Shown here piece by piece: positions 16,978-25,286 of a stretch of DNA of 56,658 nt. The first letter of the stretch is position 1; each line of letters begins with the position of its first letter. The notes under the pieces are model-generated. The model worked only from the letters and a program-made list of their open reading frames with translations, was not told the origin of the DNA and made no database searches. The position numbers and the translations under genes are program-made. The DNA is from a virus: the IMG/VR virus record IMGVR_UViG_3300009156_000033, positions 1 through 56,658 of that record, one strand, 5' to 3'.

Positions 16978-17254
16978 GTAAGCACTTGTCGCACCGTCGC
17001 ACCGCGACAGCAAGCGCTAACTTGACGCGACGTGTCCCCCCGCCGCGAATCTTGTGTCCCGACTTCGTCGGGCCACCGCGCGGCGGAACGAGCACACCGG
17101 ACTCGCGAACTCGCAATGAACCATGAGGCGGTTCGCGCTTGACGGGGTCGCGTGGCGCGTGCGAGAAGGGGGAGCACACCGGACGAAGCACTCAGCAATG
17201 AGGCGCGTTCGCTACGGCGCCGCAGGTTTAGCGATGAGCCTGCGGCGTTTTGCT
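16978..17254 (-). repeat. Intergenic gap with a direct repeat and hairpins
   Basis: This 277-base gap, unusual in this packed unit, holds two imperfect copies (17089-17136 and 17172-17212) of a roughly 40-base unit containing AGCACACCGGAC, GCAATGA and a TTCGC end. It also has a hairpin CCCGAC/GTCGGG with a 3-base loop at 17058-17072, and a 9-bp stem CGCCGCAGG/CCTGCGGCG at 17218-17247 just after the upstream gene's stop. The latter has a T-run only in plus orientation. These could be regulatory or the remnant of a mobile element. Confidence 0.45.
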
Positions 17255-18262
17255 TTAGGGCGGCGTGTACGCCTCAAGCTCGAAGGACGCCGGCCCGATG
17301 CAGGTCGGATCGCTGGACACGTCGAAGGTGTAAACGCCGACGGGCGACGTGCCTTGTGGGCCAGCGGGGCCGTTAGCGAGGTAAACGGACAAGTCGGGGC
17401 ACAGGATGTTGAAGCGCCACTTGGCGAGGCCGACGCTGTATTGGATGCCGGCGCTGTCGCCGTCGTGGTAGCCGACGCAGGGGAGTCCGGGCGGGATGGC
17501 GGCGCTGAACTCGTCGAGGTTGCCGTCCCACACGTAGGTCCAGTCGGCTTGGTTGAAATCTTTGACGCGAAGGCGGCAGTCCATCGGGTCGTTGCACCAA
17601 TCGGCGGTGTCGCAGGAGGTGACTGTGAGGGTGAACAGCTTGACGCAGGTCGTGCTGGTGGACGGGGATGTGGCGCGAACGACGAAGCCGAAGCTGGCGG
17701 AGACGGTGGGCGTGCCGGAGATGACGCCGCCACTGGACAAGTGCAGGCCGTCGGGCAGCGAGCCGGAGATGCGCGTCCAAGTGACGGGAGCGGTTGCGCC
17801 GGTCTGCGTCAGGACGACGGAGTAGGGGACGCCGACGGTGCCTTCGGGCAACGGCGAGGGGTTCGCGATAGTGCAGGCGGGACGACGGGCGTGAAGCTGG
17901 TTGTATTGGTCGCCTATACAACCAGCGAGCTTAACGGCGGCGGCGTCGGCGATGCTCTGCGCTGCGGCGTTGAACTGCGCCTGCGTGAAGCCGTCGGGCA
18001 GGTAGCGGACCTCGATCGAGCCGTCGCAGCAGGTGAACCGGAGCGGGGAGATGCCGGGTGGCGGCGCGAACGGGATCGCGCCCTCGGGCACTACCACCGG
18101 GAAAGGATAGCTGCCTTGGTCACAGGAAAATCCGCTCGGGCACTGTAGCAAGAACCCGGTTTGAGCGCTCAAAAACGTCACGCCTTGTCCATAAAACGGC
18201 GGCGACGGAACCGCACAACAATCTGGAGACGGTTCGCATGTCACAGCTTGGGGCAAGCTCAT
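17255..18262 (-). CDS. Ig-like-domain virion protein
   Basis: A 335-residue protein with a Cys-rich N-terminus (CEPSPDCCAVPSP, FTCCDG). At about residues 110-200, PLPEGTVGVPYSVVLTQTG, LPDGLHLSSGGVISGTP and FVVRATS form the signature of He_PIG/putative-Ig domains (GxxGxxYs..L..sG..P..sw....G.LP.GL.ls..tG.isGTPt). Such domains sit on virion surfaces and bind carbohydrate or protein weakly. It starts with ATGA overlapping the HNH gene stop. A surface or tail decoration role is inferred. Confidence 0.65.
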   Translation of the reverse strand: MSLPQAVTCEPSPDCCAVPSPPFYGQGVTFLSAQTGFLLQCPSGFSCDQGSYPFPVVVPEGAIPFAPPPGISPLRFTCCDGSIEVRYLPDGFTQAQFNAAAQSIADAAAVKLAGCIGDQYNQLHARRPACTIANPSPLPEGTVGVPYSVVLTQTGATAPVTWTRISGSLPDGLHLSSGGVISGTPTVSASFGFVVRATSPSTSTTCVKLFTLTVTSCDTADWCNDPMDCRLRVKDFNQADWTYVWDGNLDEFSAAIPPGLPCVGYHDGDSAGIQYSVGLAKWRFNILCPDLSVYLANGPAGPQGTSPVGVYTFDVSSDPTCIGPASFELEAYTPP

Positions 18263-18789
18263 GGTCGTCTTCTCAATTTACGTTGCGTGCGCTCGCACGA
18301 TTTGCATTCGCTTCGTGCGCCATCCCACACCTGTGGACGCTTATTAAACTCGCTCAACGCCTTCACTATCCCGCAACGACCACAACGACGCAATTGCAAA
18401 GAGCCTGTGTCGCGTAATCGTCGTTGCTTATGATGTAGCAGGACGTGCTCCGCATGGTTTTCGAGGATCACCAAATTGCTCGTCGCGTTGTTGCTTTCGT
18501 CGCCGTCGATGTGATGGACGATGGCTGCGGGCGGGAGCGATCTCCCAAGTACGCGTTCCGCAATCTTACGATGCTCTAAAACGGTCGTCTTCACGCCTGT
18601 GTAAAGCTGCACGTAACCCTCGCTCGTCAATCTACGCCCGCCCTTCCAGTTGACGGTATTAGGGCCGTGTGCCCGCTTCCGATAATTACGGCTTGCGCAG
18701 GCGCGACAACAAAACTTGGGGTTTTCGTGTTGCGACGTGGCTGTCTTACCACAGTTCTCGCATACAAACGGTCGGGGTATCCTCGCCAT
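18259..18789 (-). CDS. HNH homing endonuclease
   Basis: A 176-residue protein; the ATG at 18789 has a strong GGAGG site 5-6 nt upstream and beats a TTG at 18801. Residues 6-35 are a zinc-ribbon-like element (CENCGKTATSQH...CCRACAS), followed by an NxxWKGGR segment. The catalytic core is VHHIDGDESNNATSNLVILE then HAEHVLLHH (His-His plus Asn), as in phage HNH_3 enzymes. A second CxxC pair lies near the C-terminus (CGRCG, CKSC). It is free-standing between two virion genes and coupled to the downstream one, typical of a mobile endonuclease spreading in late operons. Confidence 0.85.
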   Translation of the reverse strand: MARIPRPFVCENCGKTATSQHENPKFCCRACASRNYRKRAHGPNTVNWKGGRRLTSEGYVQLYTGVKTTVLEHRKIAERVLGRSLPPAAIVHHIDGDESNNATSNLVILENHAEHVLLHHKQRRLRDTGSLQLRRCGRCGIVKALSEFNKRPQVWDGARSECKSCERTQRKLRRRP

Positions 18790-18923
18790 AGTCGCCTCCA
18801 AAAACCGACCCTCGCAACGCGGGCTTTAGGGGATTCGTGACATCGCCGAAACCGTTGTCGCGAAGGTCGGAAAGTTGGAACGACGATGTCACGCAGACAT
18901 CGAACCACGCTGCGAGGCGAACG

Positions 18924-20951
18924 TCAAACGGTTTCGAGGAGCGAACACGCAGGCTTCGCAAACTTCGGCATGGGCACGACGGAGGCGAGCAGGTTCGCGC
19001 CGAAGAAGCGGGCGTGGCCGGTGAACACGAAGCGGAGCTGGAATCGCTTGCCGTCGCGCAGCGGGCGATCGTTGATGCCGTCGCAGTCGCCACCGGAGGG
19101 CTTGCCGAAGCCGAGCGGGTCGCGAATCTGCGGCGGGACGGTGCGTACTCGCGAACAGCCGGTGATGGGATCGACGGAGCACGCGACACGGTCGGCGCAG
19201 ACGGCGAAGCGTGTCCAGCGCGTCCAGCATGGGTACTCGTCGGAGCGATAGAGGACTTCCACGTCCACGCGGCCACGCACATCGTAGAGGAACATCTCGC
19301 CGTCTTCGAGGCGTTTGACGATGGGTTTGCGCGGGTCGGAATCGTGGAAGTCGAGCGCGGCGGTCTCCAGCGACCACGTTATTGGGGTCGTATCGTCGTC
19401 GTCGATGGCCGCGCCGTTGTCCGTTGCGGAGGACGGCAGCACTTCCCACAACTCGATGCGCTCGCCGCCGTAGAGGACGAAGGCGAAGGCGCGTTCGACG
19501 CCGTTGAAGTTGCCCTTGACGAACTGGAGGACCTCGATGGCGCTGTTGACGCTGTCCCACACGGACGGGAGCTTGCCGCGAATCGAGCTGAGGACGTCGA
19601 AGTCGAGCGCTGCCCAACCGCGATGCCCAACGCCGTGCTGGGTGAAGAAGGGCGACAGCGACATGAGCAGGCGATTGTCGAACACGACGGCGGTGGAGTA
19701 GCCGAGCAGGGCCGGGTCGTCGAGGGGCATGGTCGCGTTGAGCTCGCGCGACAGTGGCACGTTGCCCCAGGTGGCAAACTCGCGCCGGCCGAGGATGAGG
19801 GACCGGACGCCGTCGCGGGAGCGATAGAAGACGTCGCCGTTCGCCAGCACCGTCGAATACTGCGACAAGCCGCCGGACTCGACCTGCGACACGGTGAGGA
19901 TCGGGTTCGTCACCGTCGCCCAATCCGCCGTCAGCGTCGGCGCGTTACAGGAGAAGATGACCTGCGGCGTGAAGATTTGGACCGGGCCTTGGCCGAGCGA
20001 CGCGTCGAGGGTCGGCGTGCCGATAATCGCGGTGATGTCGCCGACCGCGCCGGGCACGTAGAAGACCTTGTTCGTGGCGAGGTACGTGTTCTCCGTCACA
20101 TGGAGGACGGCGTCGCGGAATTGGAAGGCGGCGGTGCCGGACGCGCCGCCAACGGCGTCCCCGGCTAGGAAGGTGCGCCCGTCAGGACCGGCCTGCCACA
20201 CGCGCCCGAGCCAGTAGGTGCCCATGCGGGCGATCGGGAGCTCCGGGTTCGGACCGACGAGCACGCTGCGACGCGACGTGGCGCCGTCGAAGAACAACGG
20301 GACGCTCTGGCCGTCGTTGACGATCATCCACTTCTCGGCCTGCCACATCCACGCCTGCGTGCGCGACGCCGGGTTGACGTCCCAAAAGGTGAGGACGGCA
20401 CCGGCGGCGACAAGGTTGCCTGCAACGTCGTCCACGTTCTCGACGGTGAGGACCGTCGGAGAATCCACCGACACAACGACGTAGTTAGCGCTGCCGATTT
20501 TGATTTCATAGCCTGCGGCGATGTTGACCGTGGTGAGGACGGTGATGGTGACGTTCGCGCCTTGGGCGGGGACGGCGAACCCGACCTGCACGATGGTGCT
20601 TTGCGTGATGGTGACTTCGCGAACCGCGACGTTCTTGCCCGCTCCAGGCGTGAACTGGAACAGGCGCCCGCCGATGGAGGCAAGGAGCGACCCGGTGCCC
20701 GCGTCGCTGCGATAGTAACCGGAGCCTTGGAAGCGCCCGCCCTGTTGCCGGGCTTGGAGCACGGCATCGCCGCCCCAGTCGAGCGTCATCTTGCGATTGG
20801 TTTGGCGCGGCGAAGCGAAGCCACCGCGGACCGTCGCGTTCGTGGCATAAGCGAGCGTTGTGCGCGGCAGGAGCGCGGGCAGTGCGCCGCTGTTGAAGCC
20901 GTCGGGGAAGCCGCCGAGCGAGTCGAACAGGTATGGCGGCTTGTCGGCCAT
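18924..20951 (-). CDS. Large beta-rich tail protein, nozzle-like
   Basis: A 675-residue protein beginning MADKPPYLFDSLGGFPDGFN and continuing LAYATNATVRGGFASPRQTN. This beginning is common in phage tail nozzle/beta-propeller proteins (Nxtxrx-Gxxxxrxg near residue 40). The rest is repeated beta strands without a transmembrane helix, consistent with a propeller that closes the tail lumen. It follows the 97-residue gene with 3 nt spacing. The length is close to the T7 gp12 class, but no direct homology can be claimed without a profile search. Confidence 0.5.
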   Translation of the reverse strand: MADKPPYLFDSLGGFPDGFNSGALPALLPRTTLAYATNATVRGGFASPRQTNRKMTLDWGGDAVLQARQQGGRFQGSGYYRSDAGTGSLLASIGGRLFQFTPGAGKNVAVREVTITQSTIVQVGFAVPAQGANVTITVLTTVNIAAGYEIKIGSANYVVVSVDSPTVLTVENVDDVAGNLVAAGAVLTFWDVNPASRTQAWMWQAEKWMIVNDGQSVPLFFDGATSRRSVLVGPNPELPIARMGTYWLGRVWQAGPDGRTFLAGDAVGGASGTAAFQFRDAVLHVTENTYLATNKVFYVPGAVGDITAIIGTPTLDASLGQGPVQIFTPQVIFSCNAPTLTADWATVTNPILTVSQVESGGLSQYSTVLANGDVFYRSRDGVRSLILGRREFATWGNVPLSRELNATMPLDDPALLGYSTAVVFDNRLLMSLSPFFTQHGVGHRGWAALDFDVLSSIRGKLPSVWDSVNSAIEVLQFVKGNFNGVERAFAFVLYGGERIELWEVLPSSATDNGAAIDDDDTTPITWSLETAALDFHDSDPRKPIVKRLEDGEMFLYDVRGRVDVEVLYRSDEYPCWTRWTRFAVCADRVACSVDPITGCSRVRTVPPQIRDPLGFGKPSGGDCDGINDRPLRDGKRFQLRFVFTGHARFFGANLLASVVPMPKFAKPACSLLETV

Positions 20952-20954
20952 GAG

Positions 20955-21248
20955 TTAGACGAGCGTGTCCATCACCTCAAGGGTCCGCAGCCACGCCGCT
21001 CGCGTCTTGAAGTAAATCTCCATCGTGGTGCTGCCGCCGCGTGCGTCGACGAGGTAGATGTCCATGCCGTAGAGCGACGTGTCGTCCTTGTAGGCGTACA
21101 GGCCGCGAAAGTCGAGCTGGTTGAAGCAGAAGAACAGCACGCCGGAGATGTAGATGCGCACGCGCCCGTTGTAGATGCGGGCCGTGTACTCCTGCGGGAC
21201 GGGCGTGCCGTTGCGCGCCGTCGCGAGGCTGGGAGCGGTGCGTGTCAT
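20955..21248 (-). CDS. Small structural protein (97 aa)
   Basis: It starts MTRTAPSLATARNGTPVPQE at the ATG at 21248, which overlaps the upstream stop (ATGA). The sequence is beta-rich (ARIYNGRVRIYISGVLFFCF) and ends TLEVMDTLV. No family is recognised. Coupled on both sides to large structural genes, it is probably a minor virion component or chaperone. Confidence 0.65.
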   Translation of the reverse strand: MTRTAPSLATARNGTPVPQEYTARIYNGRVRIYISGVLFFCFNQLDFRGLYAYKDDTSLYGMDIYLVDARGGSTTMEIYFKTRAAWLRTLEVMDTLV

Positions 21249-22078
21249 GCGTGGAGATACACTGCGACGATTTCCGCCTCGGCGATGTCGATTGAGCCCG
21301 CGGTGGGCTCCACGTCGATCTGCGCCATCATTTCGATGATGTCGGTCGCGACGGCGGTGACGTACTGGACGGGCGGGAAGGTGACGAAGTGCGCCGTGTA
21401 GGTCTTGGTTGTGATGATGTCCGTCGAGAAGCCCGCCGTCGAGTTGGTGACGTCCGCCGGCGCGTTGTTCTGCCGGTGGAGCTTGAGGTTGACGGCGCGA
21501 ACGGCGGCGAACGTGGCACCCGTATAATCGACGCGGGCGCGGGCGTAGAGCATCCATGTGCCGGCGGTCGTCAGCGTGATTTGCTGTGCGCCGGACGTCG
21601 CGAACGTGACGAGCGCGTAGCCAGCGTCCTGAATCTGGTAATTGCCGCCGGCCGCGTTGGCGTACTTGGAGATGGCGTCGATGGCGGGCAGGGATGGTGC
21701 GGCGGGCTGCCAGCCGCTCGGCGTCACGATTGCGCCCGCGGCGATGATGTTGCCGGCGTTGACGTTCGCCTCCCAAGCCGGGTAAACGACCTGCACATGG
21801 GTCGAATCGACGATGGCGCTGACGAGGAAGAACAGGCCGCCCGGGATGAACAACGGCTCGCCCACGGCCATCCACGACGTATCGGCGACCTCGACGGTGA
21901 CGGGCGTGGCGCCGTCGGCGGGCGGGATGGTGAAGTCGTCAGTCGTGACGGTGAAGGCGCTGACGCCGTTGGTACCGTCGGTGCCGTCGGTGCCAGCGGG
22001 CCCTTCGACGCCCGGGACGTTGACGGTCTCGGTCTCGGGACACGGACACGGCGAGCAGCAGTCGGTCAAGCCAATCAT
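21245..22078 (-). CDS. Collagen-like virion protein, first gene of the late minus unit
   Basis: A 277-residue protein with a Cys-rich tip (MIGLTDCCSPCPCPETE), a short collagen-like Gly-x-x stretch (GPAGTDGTDGTNG, about 28-40) and a beta-rich body, as in short phage fibres or collar proteins. A GAAAGG ribosome binding site lies 6 nt upstream. A sigma70-like promoter at 22149-22121 on this strand would give an approximately 36-nt leader. It is the first gene of the long late transcript. Confidence 0.6.
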   Translation of the reverse strand: MIGLTDCCSPCPCPETETVNVPGVEGPAGTDGTDGTNGVSAFTVTTDDFTIPPADGATPVTVEVADTSWMAVGEPLFIPGGLFFLVSAIVDSTHVQVVYPAWEANVNAGNIIAAGAIVTPSGWQPAAPSLPAIDAISKYANAAGGNYQIQDAGYALVTFATSGAQQITLTTAGTWMLYARARVDYTGATFAAVRAVNLKLHRQNNAPADVTNSTAGFSTDIITTKTYTAHFVTFPPVQYVTAVATDIIEMMAQIDVEPTAGSIDIAEAEIVAVYLHA

Positions 22079-22111
22079 AGGGCGCCTTTCGTTGGCCCGG
22101 ACGTTCCGGGG

Positions 22112-22149
22112 TTGTCACACTCAATAAGCCCTTGGTAGGTTCGCGTCAA
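22112..22149 (+). promoter_or_regulatory. Leaderless promoter of the terminase gene
   Basis: TTGTCA (22112-22117), 18 nt, TAGGTT (22136-22141), 7 nt, then the ATG at 22149. The -35 begins exactly 37 nt before the ATG, as at 34204 and 36067. The predicted transcript starts at or next to the ATG, and no ribosome binding site is present. Confidence 0.55.
22121..22149 (-). promoter_or_regulatory. Minus-strand promoter for the late unit
   Basis: On the minus strand TTGACG (22149-22144), 17 nt, then TATTGA (22126-22121). It lies about 43 nt upstream of the first late minus-strand gene and overlaps completely the terminase promoter on the other strand. Confidence 0.45.
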
Positions 22150-23924
22150 TGGCTCAAGCGCAATCGTTCGAGAAGTACGGCCTGCACTGGAAGCGCGGCA
22201 CGCCGTTGTGGGACTTGGAGCGTTACATGATAAAGCAGGGGCGCGACCTGTTCACGCACTACCGGGAGCTGCACCGGGCGCTGTGGCCGGATCACAGCGA
22301 GCACAAGTGGACGGAGCTTGTGCTGCGCGAGTTCACCGACTGCATCGAGAAGCGCGGGCGCGGGATGGTGGGGTTGATCGGACCGGCGAGCACGGGCAAG
22401 ACCTACAACGCGGCGAAGTTCGCGCTGGCGCACTACTACGTGTATCCCGAGGAGACGACGGTGCTGCTGACGACGACGACGGTGCAGAAGCTGGACCTGA
22501 ACATATTCGCGGAAGTGAAGTCGATGCACGCGGCGGCGAAGGAGCGGCACCCGGAGCTGCCGGGGCGGGTGCTGGACTACAAGCGGAGCATCACGACGGA
22601 GGGCGAGGAGGGCGAGGGGCGCGACTTCCGCAACGGCATCATCGGCATCGCGTGCTACAAGGGGACGCAGTGGATCGGGATTGGACCGTTCGTGGGCATC
22701 AAGAACAAGTGGGTGTTCCTGATCGCGGACGAGGCGAGCCTGTGCGACATCAGCTATCTGCGTGCGACCTCGAACTTGGACAAGAACGAGCGGTTCTTCT
22801 TCGTGCCCATCGGCAACCCGGTCAACGGCGAGCATACGCCGCTGGGGCAGTCGTGCGAGCCGGTCGCCGGGTGGGCGAGCGTGAAGGACATCACGGCGAC
22901 GACGGTATGGGACACGAAGTATCCGAAGGGCCGGTGCATCAACTTCGTCGGGACGGACTCGCCGAACTTCAACGACGAGGGCGTGCGGTACCCGTTCCTG
23001 ATCGACCAGGAGCGCATCGACTCGACGCTCAAGTTCTACGGGCCGCACAGCGAGGAGTTCGCGGCCATGTGCATAGGGGTGATGCGCCCCGGCGAAGACT
23101 CGCAGCGCGTGCTCACCAAGCAACTGTGCGACATCCACAAGGCGTTCGAGAAAGCGCGTTGGAAGGGCGTAGCGCGGACGAAGGTGTATGCGATCGACGC
23201 GGCGTACGGGGGCGATCGCTGCGTAGGAGGGTGGATCGAGTTTGGCGAGGACGACGACGGACGGCAGATTGTGCGGGTCGATACGCCGCACGTCATCAAG
23301 GTCGGCATGAAACGGGGCGCGGAGCCCGAGGACGAGATCGCGGTGCATGTTCGGGACGAGTGCCTCGAACTTGGCATCCCGGTCGAGAACGTGTTCTACG
23401 ACTCGACGGGGCGCGGGACGCTTGGGGCGGCGTTCGCGCGGGTGTATGGCGCGACGATTCCGGTGCCGGTCGAGTTCGGCGGTCGGCCGACGCAGCGCCC
23501 GGTGCGCCTCGACCTCTACGTTGTGGACAGGAACGGCGAACGGCGGCTCAAGCGCTGCGACGAGGAGTACGGCAAGCGGGTGAGCGAGTTCTGGTTCGCG
23601 GTCCGGTGGCTCGTCGAGAGCGAGCAGCTTCGCGAACTGCCTGAGAGCGTCGCACGCGAGTTCTTTATGAGGGAGTGGGGGTTCGTGGCCGGCAACAAGC
23701 GCGACGTCGAGCCGAAGGACAAGACGAAGCAGCGCATCGGCAGGTCGCCGGACGAGGCGGACTGGCTCGCAACGGCCGTGGAAGGCGCACGGCAGCGCGG
23801 GCTTCAGATCGCCAAGCTGGGCGCCGACAAGTTCGTCGAGGGCGGCGGAAAGAGCTGGCTCAGCGACCTGAACGAGCGCCACAGGAAGCTGATCCAATCC
23901 ATGCGCTTGAAGACTGCAGCTTGA
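22149..23924 (+). CDS. terL: Terminase large subunit
   Basis: A 591-residue ATPase-nuclease motor that packages DNA into the procapsid through the portal. Walker A GPASTGKT is at residues 78-85; Walker B VFLIADEAS is near 193-198; a coupling-type LTTTTVQKLD follows the first strand. The RNase-H-like nuclease begins near 345 with YAIDAAYGGD (first metal Asp), then VFYDSTGRG, and ends with GRSPDEADWLA, the third acidic cluster. The length is typical. No small terminase was recognised nearby. It starts a plus-strand unit divergent from the other head genes. Confidence 0.92.
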   Translation: MAQAQSFEKYGLHWKRGTPLWDLERYMIKQGRDLFTHYRELHRALWPDHSEHKWTELVLREFTDCIEKRGRGMVGLIGPASTGKTYNAAKFALAHYYVYPEETTVLLTTTTVQKLDLNIFAEVKSMHAAAKERHPELPGRVLDYKRSITTEGEEGEGRDFRNGIIGIACYKGTQWIGIGPFVGIKNKWVFLIADEASLCDISYLRATSNLDKNERFFFVPIGNPVNGEHTPLGQSCEPVAGWASVKDITATTVWDTKYPKGRCINFVGTDSPNFNDEGVRYPFLIDQERIDSTLKFYGPHSEEFAAMCIGVMRPGEDSQRVLTKQLCDIHKAFEKARWKGVARTKVYAIDAAYGGDRCVGGWIEFGEDDDGRQIVRVDTPHVIKVGMKRGAEPEDEIAVHVRDECLELGIPVENVFYDSTGRGTLGAAFARVYGATIPVPVEFGGRPTQRPVRLDLYVVDRNGERRLKRCDEEYGKRVSEFWFAVRWLVESEQLRELPESVAREFFMREWGFVAGNKRDVEPKDKTKQRIGRSPDEADWLATAVEGARQRGLQIAKLGADKFVEGGGKSWLSDLNERHRKLIQSMRLKTAA

Positions 23925-24062
23925 CCTTGGTGGGCGAACGCGCATACTCGCATCACGCTTGCGTGTAGCGTGAAGAACAAACCTCTTTGCCCGTCGCTGT
24001 GTGATTGCGGCCTTCTCCCGGTTGGCCGACACGACTTTTGCACGACGGCGGGCTTCCTACTT

Positions 24063-24599
24063 ATGTCCATGCGCTCTTACACCATCGAAAGCACAATCAC
24101 ACAATTCTGGTCGTGCCGTGTCGTCGTCCAACGAAACTATGAAACGCCTTGTTGGGAGTGGACAAAAAGCCGGAACCGCTGTGGTTACGGTCGCGTCTGT
24201 CGGCAATGCGTTCCGGGATTCAACTTAGTTCATCGCCTTGCGTGGAGATTAGCCTATGGCGACTTCGACCCAGCGCTAAAAATCCTGCACCGCTGCGACA
24301 ACCCGCCTTGCTTCCGCCCATCGCACTTGTTTAAGGGGACGCAGGAAGACAACGGAATCGACGCGGCTGCGAAGGGGAGAGCGGCGTTCGCTAAGATCGC
24401 TCCACAAGACGTTCTGGAAGTGCGCAGGCTCTACCAACTCGGCGAAATTACCCAACGCGAGCTTGGTTTACTGTTCGATTTGGCAGAGACGCAGGTGTGG
24501 GCGATTGTCAACGGGCGCTGCTGGAAAGGGCTTCTTACGGCCTACGACAAGCGTTGCATCGAGGCTCGCAAAGGAAAGCACTGGAAGACGGCTGCTTGA
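24063..24599 (+). CDS. HNH homing endonuclease
   Basis: A 178-residue protein. Residues about 8-80 form an HNH_3 core: CWEWTKSRNRCGYGRV, then LVHRLAWRLAYGDFDP, then ILHRCDNPPCFRPSHL (catalytic His and Asn). The C-terminus, DVLEVRRLYQLGEITQREL, is a small helix-turn-helix-like DNA-recognition module common in these enzymes. The ATG at 24063 fits the domain boundary but has no ribosome binding site; an upstream GTG at 23970 would add an unlikely Cys-rich leader. It lies directly behind the terminase gene. Confidence 0.82.
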   Translation: MSMRSYTIESTITQFWSCRVVVQRNYETPCWEWTKSRNRCGYGRVCRQCVPGFNLVHRLAWRLAYGDFDPALKILHRCDNPPCFRPSHLFKGTQEDNGIDAAAKGRAAFAKIAPQDVLEVRRLYQLGEITQRELGLLFDLAETQVWAIVNGRCWKGLLTAYDKRCIEARKGKHWKTAA

Positions 24600-24629
24600 C
24601 TCCGTCCGCGAAAGGGGCGACAAGGCGAC

Positions 24630-25286
24630 ATGGCACTTCGCACTCTGACGACGGTACCGCCCGGTGGGTGGCGCTTGGAGCAGACGCTTCCCGACGGCAC
24701 CGTTAAGAAGTGGCAGAGCATGGGCCTCGTGTGGGAGTTCGCCGAAGGCATCGCGGACTTTCGCAAGGGCAACGGTCTGCCGAATGCGACGGCGAAGGAG
24801 GTTGTGTATGAAATCGAGGAGCAGACGTGTGCACGGCTGCACGACGACCCGAACTGGTGCATAAAAAAAAAGACCAGCGAACTGCGTCCAGCCGCCCGCC
24901 TGTTCGCAAGTGCAAGAGCTGCGGCGGGAGACGGGCGTAGAATCCTCATCGACTGGCTTGGAGCAGGCGCAGTCCCGGTCCCCATCGCCGTGGCGCAGGC
25001 TCGTGCGAACGTGTGCTTCACTTGTCCGCAGAATCGCGAAGGCCATCGGTGGCTCAGGCTGACGGCGGACGCGGTGCGGGCGATTGCGGAGCAGATGAAC
25101 GCGAAGGATGAGCTCAAGCTGCGCGTGGAGGGCGAGGAGAAGCTGCACGCGTGCGCGGTGTGCGCCTGTCCGCTGCCGCTCAAGGTGCACGTGCCGCTGG
25201 CGACGATACTGGCGCACACGGACGCGGACACGCTCGCCGCATTCCCCAGCTACTGCTGGTTAACGACGGAACGACAACAACTATGA
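24630..25286 (+). CDS. Cys-rich protein of unknown function with an A9 run
   Basis: A 218-residue protein starting MALRTLTTVPPGGWRLEQTL with an AAGG site upstream. The C-terminal half has CFTCPQN (about 131) and CAVCACP (about 175), which could form one zinc ribbon. A run of nine A (about 24863-24871, codons ATA AAA AAA AAG) lies mid-gene, an unusual slippage-prone string for this genome. The stop overlaps the next ATG. Placed between the terminase and the GT-A-like gene, its role is unknown. Confidence 0.6.
   Translation: MALRTLTTVPPGGWRLEQTLPDGTVKKWQSMGLVWEFAEGIADFRKGNGLPNATAKEVVYEIEEQTCARLHDDPNWCIKKKTSELRPAARLFASARAAAGDGRRILIDWLGAGAVPVPIAVAQARANVCFTCPQNREGHRWLRLTADAVRAIAEQMNAKDELKLRVEGEEKLHACAVCACPLPLKVHVPLATILAHTDADTLAAFPSYCWLTTERQQL

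Noticed and set aside
17218-17247. Rho-independent terminator after the Ig-domain gene
   Set aside because: The 9-bp stem is perfect, but the T-run follows only in plus orientation, where no gene ends; listed as a hairpin only.
22146-24032. 628-codon minus-strand frame antisense to the terminase
   Set aside because: Arg/Leu/His-rich shadow of a gene with clear Walker and nuclease motifs on the other strand.
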